Positions 39,459 through 51,969 of a stretch of DNA of 64,000 nucleotides are shown in pieces. Position 1 is the stretch's first letter, and each line of letters begins with the position of its first letter. The stretch lies in contig NC_061816.1 of the NCBI RefSeq assembly GCF_021462225.1, forward strand, positions 12,797,390-12,861,389, read 5' to 3'. Origin of the DNA: Girardinichthys multiradiatus (Eukaryota; Chordata; Actinopteri; Cyprinodontiformes; Goodeidae). The notes below the pieces were generated by a model that saw only the letters and a list, made by a program, of their open reading frames with translations, ran no database searches and was not told the DNA's origin. The position numbers and the translations under genes are program-made.

Positions 39459-41545
39459 CTGTTCAGTTAGTAGATAGCAAGTATGGCTAGGCTATGGGTA
39501 TGACGGTATGCAAATGTTTTAAAAATGGAAACCAAAGAATGCCACATGTCAGTCTCAAGGTGACACATTTTATTGGACCAGCATCTTACCAACGTTTGCA
39601 AAGCACCCCCACACTCATAAAGCCATACTTCCTAGCACACAGCTAGCTAAAGCCTCTCAATCCATGATATAATCTCTATAGGTGCTCAGTAATTACAAGG
39701 TCCTGGGTTCATCCTGGCTTGGAAATACCTCGTCTTTACGTAATGTTCAGTGATCAAGATTACAACAGAGCAGCTATGAAGACCATGACTGAGAGCCAGA
39801 CATTGCCCCCATTAGCGATTTCATTGGGATATGATGGTAGGAAACAAAATTGAAAATTACATGACATTTTTAATCAAATTAAAACACGACTAGAAATAGC
39901 CCCCACTTCGTTTGCCAAATAGCACTTCGGGAACAAATTCATCTTGAATCCTTCTATACCGATTTCCAGGTCAGCTTGATTGGGGGCACAAAACTAGCAT
40001 GTTGTTTGCAAATACAGATTGATAATTCAGACAAAATAGTTTCGCCGTTAGAGTTGTTTTCTTGAAATAACGGTCTGGTTTCTAAAAACTCACTTTTCAT
40101 AATCTTGTACCATTTTTTTTATACAATAACCACCAATGTTGTCACTAATGTCTTTAATATGCTGTAAGGAAAGTATAAATTTGGTAAGTAATATTTCCTC
40201 CTCCTGCAACTTACTGCCATAGTAACACCAAATCCCTTTTTGATTGGCTGCTATGTGTTTAATGATTGCTCCTTTACCGGAGGCCTCTGCAGCCGAGAAA
40301 CTGTATTTTTGGAAGACAAACAAACCAAACTTAAGCTTTTGGTCATTAAAAAACTGGACCCATCCGAGTCAAGAGACCAGCAGGTCGCACAATTGTTTAT
40401 TTTTGAGTAAAACTCTTCAAAGGCTGTGTGTTCCAAAGGAGACAGTTTTTCCGGACAACCTAACCTGGTTTTGAAAAGAGAAGTGGCAGCTGCATAGTTT
40501 GGACCAAAGTGGTCTTTCATCTATCCTTTTGCTGGTGGTCTGATACCGAAATTGTACAAATTATCCTGGTGCTTCAGAAACTTTTGGTTATCTTGTTTAT
40601 TTCTTCCCCTGTTTTAATCGTGCCTCTTTACATTTACATAGGTAATAAAAATCTGAACTAGACCAACTTTCCTCTCAACACATTGGAGTCCGATTCTTAA
40701 TTAGGTCATTTATCTGCTTTAATTTGTATAGAAAATAGTGCTTGTCTTTTCATTAACTCTTCATATTTCAGTTTGTCCTAATTCCTTTAATTTTTAGATA
40801 TCAATAGCGATTAGCCATAAATTAATTAATCTTGGATCTGTAGAACTGTAAGACTTTCAATATTCTTTCAATACATATTAATGATAATATAAGAAATATT
40901 GCATTCTACTTTGTAAATGCAATCATTACTCAATGGGAAGGTTTTATTCTAGCTAATTAATTTTATTGACAAGGTATGAGACTGAAATGATTTTGATATC
41001 CAATCAGATTAGTTGGGTAATGAGGACAAGTATCTTTGTTTCTAATCAACATTAAGGCTGGAAAACTAGCATACTTTTCAGAAATCTGTTCTGTTTCTGA
41101 TTTAAGTAATATCCTTTAAACTGATATTAATGTTATTACATTTTTACTGAGTATGTTTGTAAAATTTTAATCCAACAAAGTTAAACATGAGTGGGGGGCA
41201 CAACTGGCATGTTTTAGACTTTTCTGATTAGGATGGTGACACCGTAATTAATTATAATACATTTTAGAAAACAAAACCCACGTATGCTTGATTTGCAATG
41301 AACTGCGTAATGTTATGTACATAAGTCAACTAAACAAAGACTATCAAAAAGTGAGATCTGCATACATTTCTAATCTCCTTTAAGAATCTAACAATAACTC
41401 CTATAATAATATCCCTAAATGTTTCAATAACAAAATCCAAACTGAAAAAGCCCCAAAACTCCAGCTAGGTGGTCCTAAAGATGTCAATCCAATATGAACA
41501 ACCCAAACAAGCAGATCCAAAAAAAAAAAAAAGGACTTAACTTAC
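39459..41545. other. No gene confirmed; weak L1-like trace near 40090-40520
   Basis: Minus-strand frames at 40090-40520 loosely resemble the region of L1-type ORF2 between the endonuclease and reverse transcriptase (a 'WEASKAYIRGxII' type motif appears as AAEASGKGAIIKHI). Too weak to call. The rest is A/T-rich. Confidence 0.3.
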
Positions 41546-41595
41546 TGGAAAGCTGTTACCATTCCCTGCTCATCATCATCATCACACGGCTCCAT
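41546..41595 (-). CDS. Candidate initiator exon (MEPCDDDDEQ...)
   Basis: An ATG with +4 G (gaaacgATGG) opens 16 complete codons, MEPCDDDDEQGMVTAF, and two bases, then meets GTAAGTTAAG, a good donor. The acidic N-terminus does not match a protein I can name with confidence. It leaves the exon in phase 2, the same as the candidate exons at 49380 and 17713. If MSL3-FRMPD4 synteny holds, it could be an alternative first exon of a large downstream gene whose body lies left of the window. Confidence 0.28.
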
Positions 41596-42159
41596 CGTTT
41601 CTTCCGGGCAATGAAGGAATAATGGGTCGGTGTGAGTGGGATGGAAGCCCCAGCCCCACTACTGCTACAATGCTCAGAACATTGGAGAAAGAGCTGCTTC
41701 CCTCCTCACAGAGTCTAACTCCTCCGGTGAAAAAAAAAAAAAAATCCACCAACTCTGAATCTCTTAAAAAAAAAATCTCCAAACTCAATTTTCTCAGTGC
41801 ATGCATGTGTACGTGTGTGTATGTCTCAGGGTGTTCTTTTTTTCCCCCCATTTCTAGTTTGGTGCCAAATGTTCCAGCTTAGCAATGCTGTGCAGCACCG
41901 CTGGTGATGGATTTAGTCGGGGCATCTGGGCCAGCGGGGATAAACTCCATTCACACACAAACACATGTACACACGCATACCTACCGGAGAGACAGCACAC
42001 AGAGTGTCACAGAACAGAAGGAACAATCCTGAGAGGACCTCCCCCCACACACCGCTTCATCAGGAAGATCACACAGCTTGCAGAATGTGGACAAATGTTT
42101 GCAAAGATGTGTGCCAACTTTATAGGTAAACACTCAAACTGGACATGAGGATATGACGT

Positions 42160-43070
42160 ACTGTGAGAAAGTATTTGCATCGCCACATATTTCCTTAGCT
42201 TTTGCTTTGTCATATATTTTGCTGTCTTTAAATGATTATATATATATGAAGAAAAAAAGCTATCCAAACCAACCGAGACCTATGTGAAAATTAAACTGCT
42301 CCCTTATCATAATAACTAGTTGTGGAGGAAATTTGACCCACTGTTCTTTGCAGAATTGTTTTAATTTAATCACACTGAAGGGCTTTTGAGCATGAATGGA
42401 TATTCAATGCAATGCCACGGCACTGCAGTTGGATTTCAGCTTAGGCATTAACTAGGCAACTCCAAAACCTTAATTAGTTTTTTTCTGAACTATTTAGAGG
42501 TGTGTTCTCTTGAACATTGTCCTACTTGCACAACCCAAGTGCACTTGAGTTAAAGGTCACCTTCATGATTTTCAGGTAGAGAGCAAATTTCAGGATTCCA
42601 TTAATTACGGCATCTCATTCTGGTCAGAATAAGGCAAAGCAGGCACACAGCATCACACGACCACCGATATGTTTGCCTGTTGGCACAATGTTTATCTAAA
42701 AAGCTGTGTTATTTTAACACCAGATGTAATAGGATCCATCTTCTAAAATGTCCATTTTTATCAACAGTCCACAGAGTATTTCCCCTAAAGTTTAGGGGAT
42801 CATCAATATTTATTTGCTAAATGTGGGACAATGTGTTCTTGTTGATCAGCAGTGCTTTTGGTCTTGGAACTCTCCAATGGATCCCGCTTTTGCTCAGACT
42901 TTGTAACTGTTGAATCATGGACACTGAGCTTAACTGAGGCAAGTGAGGTCTGCAGAGCTTTATATGTTGTTCTGGTTTCTTTCTTGACCTCCTAGATGAG
43001 TTGCTGATGGACTCTTAAAGTAATTTTAGTAGGAAGGTTTACCGCTGTTCCATGTGTTGGGACCCACAGC
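42160..43070 (-). mobile_element. Decayed Tc1-like fossil, family B, longest
   Basis: Left edge tactgtgagaaagtatttgc matches the family terminal repeat. Reading on the minus strand, the relics follow full transposase order: N-terminal region near 43060-42900 (ending with the DNA of 'LPTKITLRVHQQLI'), 'FQDQKHC' near 42860, 'DPLNFRGNTLWTVDKNGHF' near 42790-42740 at the first catalytic site, a C-terminal part near 42360-42300 (QNNSAKNSGSNFLHN). Dozens of substitutions and indels. No coding potential. Confidence 0.75.
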
Positions 43071-44940
43071 CATGGATACAACATTAAACTCCGGTACGGA
43101 CTTTTCTGGAACTTTCAAAATGAAGTGCATTAACCTTCTTCCGGCACAGCCAGGAAACAGGATAACTGTGGACTTCCTGTGACGCCACTACCCAAATAAA
43201 AGCACAGCTGTTGCTACATCTGCCCTCTTCCAGACGGCCTTCGAAAGGGACCGGATAGGGGAGACAAGCGCGCTGATGTCTCTTTGCTGGCAAACAGACA
43301 TAAACTCTTCAACTGGATCCAAGGATGTCATATGATCATCGATTATAGGCAAAGGTAAGTACGAATGAAATACTGTATGTGTATCTGGTATTTTCATTCA
43401 TGAACGGGGAAATTAAGGTGTAAGAGTAGCTTACTTTTTCTCTGAGGCCTGCAGAAGCAAATTGTCCCAGAGAAGTTCCCTACAGAGACACGGTCTCTAT
43501 GAAGCCGAGTGGAGCGGTCTCCCAGTCTGGAAGGAAGACAGCAGAGACCGCATCACCGTGTTAACGTGCAGTGTGGTTGGCGGACACAACGAGCCATTTT
43601 TCATCCACAGCTGGAGGTTAGCGGGAAGCTAACCCTTTGTTCACAGAGCACCTTCAACCCCCAAAGCTAAGGAGGTTAGCTGTAGCTAACCATTGTTCAC
43701 TGTGGATACCTCCTTCAAACTTCATCGTCGCTTGGACAACATTCCTCACCACAGTTCATGAGGTTAAGTGTTTGGGCAGAGCAGAAAAATAATAGAAAGA
43801 TTTAGATTGAAATGATCTAAACGTTTTTCATCTTATGAAGTTTGGTTTTGTTTGTGTGAAACTCGCCTATCTTAGTGCTAGCAGGCTATCTGCAGCACAC
43901 GTGCTCAGTTTGTGTTCTGTGTTTTTAAAGTTAAGTCAAACTTTACTTCAAGGGTGATTTTAAACACAGAAGATTGATCATAACGTGCCGTCCGTGCTTA
44001 TCCATTTTAACCCTTATATTAACCGAGGTATTTTAAAGGTAGGTGTTTGTTTCTGGTGCTAAGCTATCAGCTTCTTTTGTTAGCTCAACGGCTAACCGGT
44101 AAGAACACGTGCTTGCTACTAAAGAGTATTTAACAGAAAGGTTGTTAGTTTTCAAGCTAGTGAATAATAGTCCCTAAACATTATTTCACTAAATCTGATA
44201 ACTAAGTAAACACCATTAAGCCCCATTTCTCCAGAATAATTTGGCTCTTTTCCAAAATACTCCCTTAATAATATTTCTTCGAATATTATTTCAATAACTA
44301 AAGGCAGCTAATGAGACACCGTAGAGAATTAGTCATCCAGAAGGTTGGTTTTATTCAGCAGGTCAATATTTAAAACATTATTTTATCTGCATTGTGAATG
44401 GTTGTCTAAAGGTATGATGATTATTTCCTAAGTTGGTTCCAAGACTAACTTAACTTCATTTCCAGATTCTTCAAGATAATCCTTGGTTCTCAAACATAAA
44501 CATTGCATGGTTATGTTGTATCAACCTTTTCAGTCATGGTTTTCAATCATCTTTAATCAACTTGTTTATATTGTACATAGCTCATTAATCTTCCCTATTC
44601 TTTAATTCTGCTTGGTAGTTTAGTTGGATTGTTTTAGCATAGTAAAGAGTTTGTTGATTGAAATATGTTTGACTTTTAGTTTACTTTTTTTTGTTACTAA
44701 ATTCTTGTATTTTAAGAAATTGTGTGAATTCATTCCATATATGTGCAGAGTTTATGCTGTTTAATAATGTCAGAGCTCGACTCACACCTTTCTATTTTGT
44801 CCTAATACCATCGCCTTACTGGGCTGGTATTCACAGGACAACCCTTAACAGACCGAAATATTATTTGATAAAATATTAATATTAAATAATATTCTTAGAT
44901 TAATAATCACACCACATGCTTTCTCCTTTTGTGGAGAATG
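43071..44940. repeat. Possible LTR-like interspersed repeat
   Basis: A 1.9-kb stretch whose parts (ggaggttagc ... gctaacc twice near 43612 and 43672; attatttgataaaatattaatattaaataatattc near 44859-44895; cttttgtggagaatgggtctc near 44926) resemble repeated sequence I associate with teleost retroelement LTRs. No gag/pol frame, no convincing TG...CA ends or primer-binding site found. Classification tentative. Confidence 0.3.
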
Positions 44941-45959
44941 GGTCTCTCTGTGGTCCACTAGAGTCCCAAAGCATTAGAAATGGCTTTCTAACGCTTTCTA
45001 GACTTTGTTTCATATCTGTCCTCAAATCTCTTCAGATAGGAGCATGCTGTGTTGCATTGTGAGATATTTTAGCCTACATCATGTTGTTAGGTTCTATTTA
45101 ATTCTTGATTCTGTTGGTCTGACAGTAATCCAGTCTTGGTGTGGCTTGGGGATTTGAATAATAAAACTCTTGTATACACAGATTATTAAGGAGCAATTTC
45201 ATTTTCACATAGGTCTAGGTTTGTTTATCATAGCTTTTTTCCCTTTAATATATAAAACTATCATTTGAAAACTGCATTTTGTATTTACTCAAGTTACAAT
45301 GACTTAAAACATGCAAGTGCAACACAAAACGCAAAAACAGAAGAAATGCCTCAGTACTCACAGCAGTGTGCATCTGTATCTCCAGAACGTATCTTTAAAC
45401 TACAGTTCAAGGTTTTGTGTTTAAAATATAGGTTACAGCACCACAAAAATAGTGTATTTTAAATGTGTGTTCAAGTTTGCATGTCAACGTAAGAATCGGT
45501 GATTATGAGTCAGTCCTCTCATAACAGCAAAAGCAGAATGAGATTAAAGCAGCAACAAAGAACACAATAACAAAAGGAAACAACATAATAGCACACCTGT
45601 CCATGCTGACTGCTGGAACTAATATCTGCTGGGGTGGACAGGGAAAACAAACATGTAAACCTCACATGATCTAACCTGCCCTTTTTTTTTTTTTGGTCTT
45701 TGTTCCTTTTTTATTAATAGGATGACAGAAAAGAGTGGGATTTTGTTTAAATCAAAAGGAAAATTGTCTCCCTATCAAAGTACATGTAGGCTGACCTTCC
45801 TTAAACATTGATCTCAGAAAATGTGACCTTCATGAACACAGCCAAAGCAGTTATTTTAAATGCTGCTTTAAGACATTCTTAAATGTTTTTGTATTAAATG
45901 TTTTCTACGCATCTCCTCAGGTTATACTTTAGCAAAGTTCATCTTACACTGAGTCAGCC
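44941..45959. other. No gene recognised
   Basis: A/T-rich, nothing supported. Confidence 0.5.
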
Positions 45960-46720
45960 TTGTGTACAGTCCGCAGAACTGTAAGTTCAGAAAATTGAAC
46001 TGTAAGGTCCAATAAAGTATCCTCCAAGCATCTTGTAGTTCCAGAAAAGTAACCTGTAAGTATATGAAAAACACCCTGGATGTCCTATAGCTTGCAACTT
46101 GTATATTTCATTACTGTAACCTGTAAGTTTCATGAAGTAACCTGTTGATTGTGTTTCAGGAATCCAACCTGTACCTGGAAAGTACCCTGCATGGAGCGCT
46201 CCTGGATGTCCTGGAATGCAATCTTTAAATTCCAGGAACGTAACCTGTACGTTTCAGGAGAGGAAGCAGTGAGTTCCAGGAAAGTATCCAGGAAATAATG
46301 GAAAATGGAGTCAGAATTTACCCTTTTAGTTGCATAAAAGGAAAGTAAGAATAATGAAATAACCTATGAATTTTGGGAGATTTACCTTTATGTTACACAA
46401 ATGTAACCTGCAACCATCTACCCTGCAAGTCCTGGAATCCAAACTGAAAACCCTGAAAAGAGTAAGTTGCAGGAAAGTAATATGTCAGCTCCGGAAAAAT
46501 AACCTGTAGTTTCCAGAAGTGTAATGTGGAATTACATGGAGGCAACCTGGATGCTCTGGAATGCAATCTGTAAACTCCCGGAAATGAACCTGTATGTTTC
46601 GGCAATGTAACCATGAAGCACCTGCAAAGATTCCTGGATACCTGGGAAAACGCCTTGTACATTTCAGGAACCGAGCCTACACATTTCAACAAATTACAAT
46701 AGAAGTACGAACGAAAGTAC
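45960..46720. repeat. Degenerate minisatellite
   Basis: Many diverged copies of a short unit around ttccaggaaagtaacctgtaag (spacing about 21-27 bp where adjacent copies are clear). A larger block, cctggatgtcctggaatgcaatct at 46202 and cctggatgctctggaatgcaatct at 46547, repeats at about 345 bp. Unit and copy number blurred by decay. Confidence 0.75.
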
Positions 46721-47900
46721 CCTTATCGTCCCAACCAGTACAGGAACGGTATGGGACGGTAGCTTGTAAATTGCAGATAAGTACCACAAAACACGACCAA
46801 AACAAAAAAACCTGGCTTTCAAGTTCAGTGTAAGGGAGCTCCATTCGAAACCAAATGAGAGGTTGTCTGGTAGGGAAACCTCCTGCTAACAACTGAGCCT
46901 TGGTGTCTATTGAAAAGATCTGAGTTTACAAACAGACACAATTATTCAAGAAGAGGCAGTAAAGAATCTAACTTAGTACTCAAACTGTATAATGACTGCA
47001 AAATGCAAGATAACTTGACATTTCAAGGCCAGATATATTTTATCTTTTTATTCACCTTCGCAGCAGTAAATAGACCCTGGCTGATTAATAAATTATATTA
47101 TTGATTCTATTGGGTATTCATTCTTGTCCATCTTTCTATTTTAACTGAGATATATTAATGTAAAGAAAGAGAAATGTTTATAGGAATCTCTTATTTCTTC
47201 TTCTTATTTGAAACAGAAAACTTCCTAGATAGGAAGTATTTGCTTCTTCAGATTGATTTTCTTCTGAGGCATTATGAGACCGACTGATTTATAAACATTA
47301 ATGTAATTAAATTGAGTTTAAAGCCCCTACATAATTTCCACAAATTGAAGCTTCCTCTGAAATTCCCTGAAAGACCAAACTATTTACAGCTTTGCTTCAG
47401 ATGAAACGATGCAAAGTGCACTGCAACATGGAAATACTCTCTTCCATGAGAAGACTGACAACCTCTGAACCCTTATGCTACCACCAGCGAAAGGGCAAGG
47501 TCCAACAACAACAACTGCAGAAAAACTCCATTATGCTTTGAGGGGTGACGGAGGGAGAGAGACAGAGAGGAAGGAGGGTCTAGAGGGAAAACGTCAAAGC
47601 AAAAGAAGAAATTAAAGGTTAATAAAATGGGGAATGAAGCCCAAAAAGTGGAAAGGGGTCATTAGTCAACATATTGGTAGGCCTTCTCATTTCCTCTGTT
47701 GTATGGTTAGTATTTGAATCTGCACAGCAGGAGCCAAAACAGCAAGTAACTGACAGTTATTTTCTGGTACTGTTCCCCTAAATGTACTCAACTACATTTA
47801 GGGTCAACTACACAGACACAGGCGAGGTAGCAAGGTATAAGAATGTTTTTAAAAGTGCTGGTATCAAACCGCAAAAATTCTATCATCCCGTTCCTAAGGT
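46721..47900. other. No gene recognised
   Basis: A/T-rich, nothing supported; intronic if the candidate gene ending at 48005 continues. Confidence 0.45.
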
Positions 47901-49633
47901 TTAAAGACCTTGTAAAGATACGTGTGAGAAAATGCTGCAGTGACCCGAGTTTTTTTTCCCGCTGTATGGGGCATCAATAGTTGGCTCAAAGGAGAGTAAT
48001 TCACCTTTTCCATGCTTTGGTATGTATTTCTTGTATTGTTCGTCAAAGTTACACAAGGCGATGATATGCATGAGACTGACAGACATGTCAGCTTTCCCTG
48101 ATGCACTGTAAAAATGCAATTAGAGAGTAAAGATTTAAGTTTACTGAAAATGTCTGTGAAACATTTGGTGTAAGTTTGGAAAATGGAGCGTCGCCTCTGT
48201 AAACCACCTACAATGATTTTACTTTGGTTCATCTTTTTTTTTTTACTTTATATTTTTATTTTGTTGTTAGGACCTTAGGGCAGTGCTAGTCATTTTGCCC
48301 CTTCACTATTTGGCTTTTTGCACACGTTGCCCTTTTGTACCGGACCTTTCTGGATACAAAAAGGGGAATTCTACCACAGGATGTTAAGTACTGACTGTGT
48401 GTTCATTTGTACCTGCAGCGGTGACATTTCATACTCTTCCTGACAACTAATGATTTCTATAATCTACTCCTACTGTAAGGAAATGTGTCTCTGTTGCTCC
48501 AATATAGTGCCTTGCAGAAGTGTTCATATCCCTTAAACCTTATGACATTTTCTATGTATTTGATTGTTAGTGATAACATTTCGTAATGTGCAACTAAAAC
48601 AGAGAAGTGGCATTACTGGCAGAAAGTCAAGTGGTTATTCTAATTTTATCAATTGTGTTTAATCTGGTAAATAAAACTGCCAGACAACAATATACATTTA
48701 AATTAAGTCAATTTTTATAATTAGTTGCCTTTATTATTCAATAAAAGCAATTATCTACCAAGAGAAATGTTCAGATTGTAAAGTCTACAAAAAATTAAAA
48801 CAGCATTAACAAAGAAATTGTAAAACTGCTAAATCACTAACTCACATGCCACGACAAAATTACATAATAAATCTTACCAACTATGTGAACTCGAGAATAG
48901 TTTTAGTGCTGAAGCTTTTGTGTGACAGAGAAATGTAATTCCACCTATCAGATCCCTATAGCATGATGGCGGGTTGCAAAATGAAAGGAAATGAGAAAGA
49001 AGAGACTAAATAATACCCTTGGTTTTCCCAATTCTCAGACACTCTCGGAGGACTTCCAGGAGGCGCTGTGATTTATAGCCTCCATCTAAACTAATGCGGG
49101 GCTTTGTTTTGTCCGCTCTCACCGTCCCGCTACAGGGAATCACATTGCCGTTACAGAAGCACTTGTGATTAAAATCTGATGAAATAGATCATCATTGTCA
49201 GAGTGAGCTGAAAACGTAGCCGCAGAGTTTCACTTGCATGCTTAAGGCAAGAGATCTTCGGAGAGCAAGGTCCATTTTTATTTTTGTTACTGAAATGTCA
49301 AGTTTAAACGCTACAAGAATCCTCAGTGTTTTCTGCTCAATTTCGAATGGTCGCTTTTAAAGGTTCCAGTCTTACTTACTCATTGAGAAAAGAAGTCTCC
49401 CTCCATTCGGCTTTGCCGGTTCCCCCTTCGGTTGCAAGGGGATGGCACTTCTTTGAAAGCCGGTCCTCGAAAGGTCTGCAGCTGCTGCCGGGAGCTGTAA
49501 CAGGGGTCACAGATTTGTCTGAGCCGACTGATGTGAGGTCAGTGCTGAGGTCAAACGATGTCCAGGACGAGTCAGAGGAGAAGGAAGAGCTGGTGTCCAC
49601 CCACTCCTCAAACAATCCATGTTTGGAGCCCAT
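47901..49633 (-). CDS. Candidate two-exon gene of unknown function downstream of MSL3
   Basis: Not recognised. Exon 1 would run 49633-49380 (ATG with G at -3 and +4) and ends at a strong donor, GTAAGTAAG. Its product starts MGSKHGLFEEW and is Ser/Thr/Asp-rich. A second exon at 48105 follows the acceptor tttttacag and continues in matching phase (phase 2 into a single T) as ASGKADMSVSLMHIIALCNF, reaching a stop at 47901-47903; the total would be 152 residues. Alternatively exon 2 ends at a second donor after 48005 (GAAAAG then GTGAAT) and the gene continues. The orientation is that of MSL3. Support is splice grammar only, without homology, so it could be chance. Confidence 0.35.
48505..48600 (+). 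mobile_element. Terminal fragment of a Tc1-like non-autonomous element
   Basis: tatagtgccttgcagaagtgttcatatccc matches the left terminus of the element at 63071 (cagtgccttgcaaaagtatt). Only the end is recognisable; the partner end was not found. Confidence 0.4.
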
Positions 49634-50445
49634 GACGAAAAAAAGCCAGACAAAACAAGCTACATAGGAGGGAGATAAAGGTGAGGTTGGGTCATCGAGA
49701 GAGTTCCTCGGGAAATGTCTTGTAGAGAAATAAGCTCGAGGATGAGTCAGAATATACTTTTGGATTAGGATGCACTCTTTGGTCTCAGTCAAGTGCTGAA
49801 CAGAGTAAGGCTAACAGAAACAAATAACAATGAACTTTAGAGATCGTGATTATGGATTTGAAAGAAGAAAACCACTCAGACCAAAGAAGAAAAACAGGAA
49901 ACCACAGCTGAAGATGGTAGGGCCAAACAACCCTGGGTAAAAGATGCGGGCAGCAGCACTTTAGAGGCGATAGCTCACATCTCATTAACTTCCATTTTTG
50001 CCCCGCAACAATTAAATTATGGGGTAAGCTGATAGTGACAGCGCAGGATGGGAAATCGATTGGAGATGCATGGAGAGGCTTGAACTCGCGGCTTCTGTGG
50101 CTACGTGATAGCACCGCGTGAGAGAGCGCTGTCTTGGGTTGCACTGATATGCGGTTCATTAGTCTGATCCAGGCAAAATTCAATTAAGGTTCACCACTAA
50201 AACCAATTAGAACTCTGATGTAGGGAGAACATGTTCACCAGTCTCCCACAGGTGCAATGGGAGTAAACTAAGAGCACAATTCTTTAGACATGGAAGGTGT
50301 TAAAGAATAAAAGAACAGTGCTTATCTAATTTCTCTATTTGGCATTGACCTTTAGATTATATTCAGCTGTGCACATTTAAGTGAACATATTTCCATTAGA
50401 CTATGTTGAAATGTTTGTCACAAAAACCTTTACACAAGAGTACTG
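49634..50445. other. No gene recognised; possible promoter of the candidate gene at 49633
   Basis: Sequence upstream of the minus-strand candidate initiator exon. No TATA box or CpG island was convincing. Confidence 0.35.
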
Positions 50446-50900
50446 GCTGTGCTGAAAAAAAAGCATTTGTACCCTATAGATTTCATGTTTTGCTTTATTG
50501 TCACACTTAATAGCTTCAGATCAAACCATTTTTAATGTCAGAGTCAAAACCTCAGATTGTTCTTATGGGAAAAAGTAATTGTCCACCAATAATTGCTCGT
50601 GCCACCCTTTGGCAAGTCATGCCACAGCATCTCGAAGTCTGGACTTTGACTATGCAGCTAAAACATTTTTTTTGAGTCACGAAAAGGTGAATTTGCAGGT
50701 GTGTGTTTCTATATAACCCAAATATAATGAAGTTGAAGGTCATGAACCGATTGCCCGGACATTCCTCTTCAGGAGTGGTTCAGGCACAAAACTCCCTTTA
50801 ACTCAAGGTCTTTACATCCTCCACAATCCGGCCCTGTACATCTCAGTATGATTCTGGACTGACCCGTTCAGTCTGAAACAGTGTGAAAACTCATCCATAT
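50446..50900 (-). mobile_element. Decayed Tc1-like fossil, family B, partial
   Basis: Starts with the family B terminal repeat (gtgctgaaaaaaaagcatttgtaccc ... tttattgtcacactta) and continues with atgccacagcatctcgaag, gactttgactatgcagc and ggtcatgaaccgattgcccggacattcctcttcagg, shared in order with 16790-17325 and 42160-43070. Truncated inside the transposase gene. Confidence 0.7.
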
Positions 50901-51969
50901 TCACTGCCACATTCATGGAGCCTTATGCAGGCATGCGTGTATAGAAAAGGTGACGATTCGGAAATTGTTCTTTATTTTCTTTTATTTTTTTTAAACATAG
51001 AACAGAGCCACAATGGAGAAGAAACTCACTGCAAGGAAATGAAAAAATGCCCAACATGTTTTATACAAGATTTTTTAAATTTTGGCTTACAGTTTGAGGT
51101 CCTGTCAGAGTGACTGACCTGCATTTGAAGAATAATAAATAGCATACATTTTCACCAAATAATCTGATTAGGTTGTCATTCATATTACATGTGGAGTGGA
51201 CGAGTTGGTACATATATTCTTTGGATTTTATAATAAAACAAAAATTTTCTTCTTTGATAGGTCTTTTTTTCTTCATATTCAATTTACTGAACTGACCTAA
51301 TACAGAGTTAATACAGAATTAAACGGAACGCCACTTTATCAAACCAAACGTAGCCGGGATGGGTTGTGGAATAAAACAAGAAACAGCAAATCTTCTATTT
51401 GCCATGAATGAGCCAAACATTTAAAGAACAAATTTCTAGAGGACAAAGTAAGGAGGAAAAGATCAGAAGAGCGGGACGAATCAAGAACCGCAGTCTGGGA
51501 GTATTCTGGGAGTATTCTGGACCACTGGGAAGCAGAGGAAGTCACTCTTTGGAAAATAATAAGCTTCCAGACAGACGTATATTTCCATCCCTAGTGGTCA
51601 TAATTAGTTTCCCGGACAGGCAGAAGAACAGCAACACAGGACAAATTTTAACCCCCATTCTTCAACGAATAGGTGACAATAGTCCAAAACTGCCGCTAGC
51701 AAAGAGAAATAGGAAATAGGAAAAAAAGCAACAGAAATTAGGGTTAGCCGTGAGAGCCTTGGACTTCAGCACATTGGCATTCGTGGAAATCAGCATGCGT
51801 TCCACGTTAATGCAAAGCAGAAGATTGTAGTCCTGCATGCAGCAGAGATGTGGAAGTATCTGGATCCGCAAGGCAGCAGAGGGAGAATGCATGTTAGAAA
51901 GGAGCCGGAGAAGGCCCAGAGAGGTTGCAGGGGGCTTAGAGAAAGAAAAAGAAGCTGTCTGCATCTCCT
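50901..51969 (-). other. MSL3 3'UTR and downstream region
   Basis: Directly downstream of the MSL3 stop codon. The minus strand offers AATAAA-type signals at about 50968-50986 (tttatt on the plus strand), so the 3'UTR could extend about 1 kb; cleavage site not determinable. A short tandem gggagtattct duplication lies near 51497-51518. Confidence 0.4.

Noticed and set aside
39079..39490. Tyr/Ile/Phe-rich open frames resembling membrane proteins
   Set aside because: They are translations of the ATTTA/TAAA-rich tract in the fold-back element arm.
40090..40520. L1-type ORF2 fragment
   Set aside because: Only one loose motif; frames shift and no endonuclease or reverse-transcriptase signature is present.
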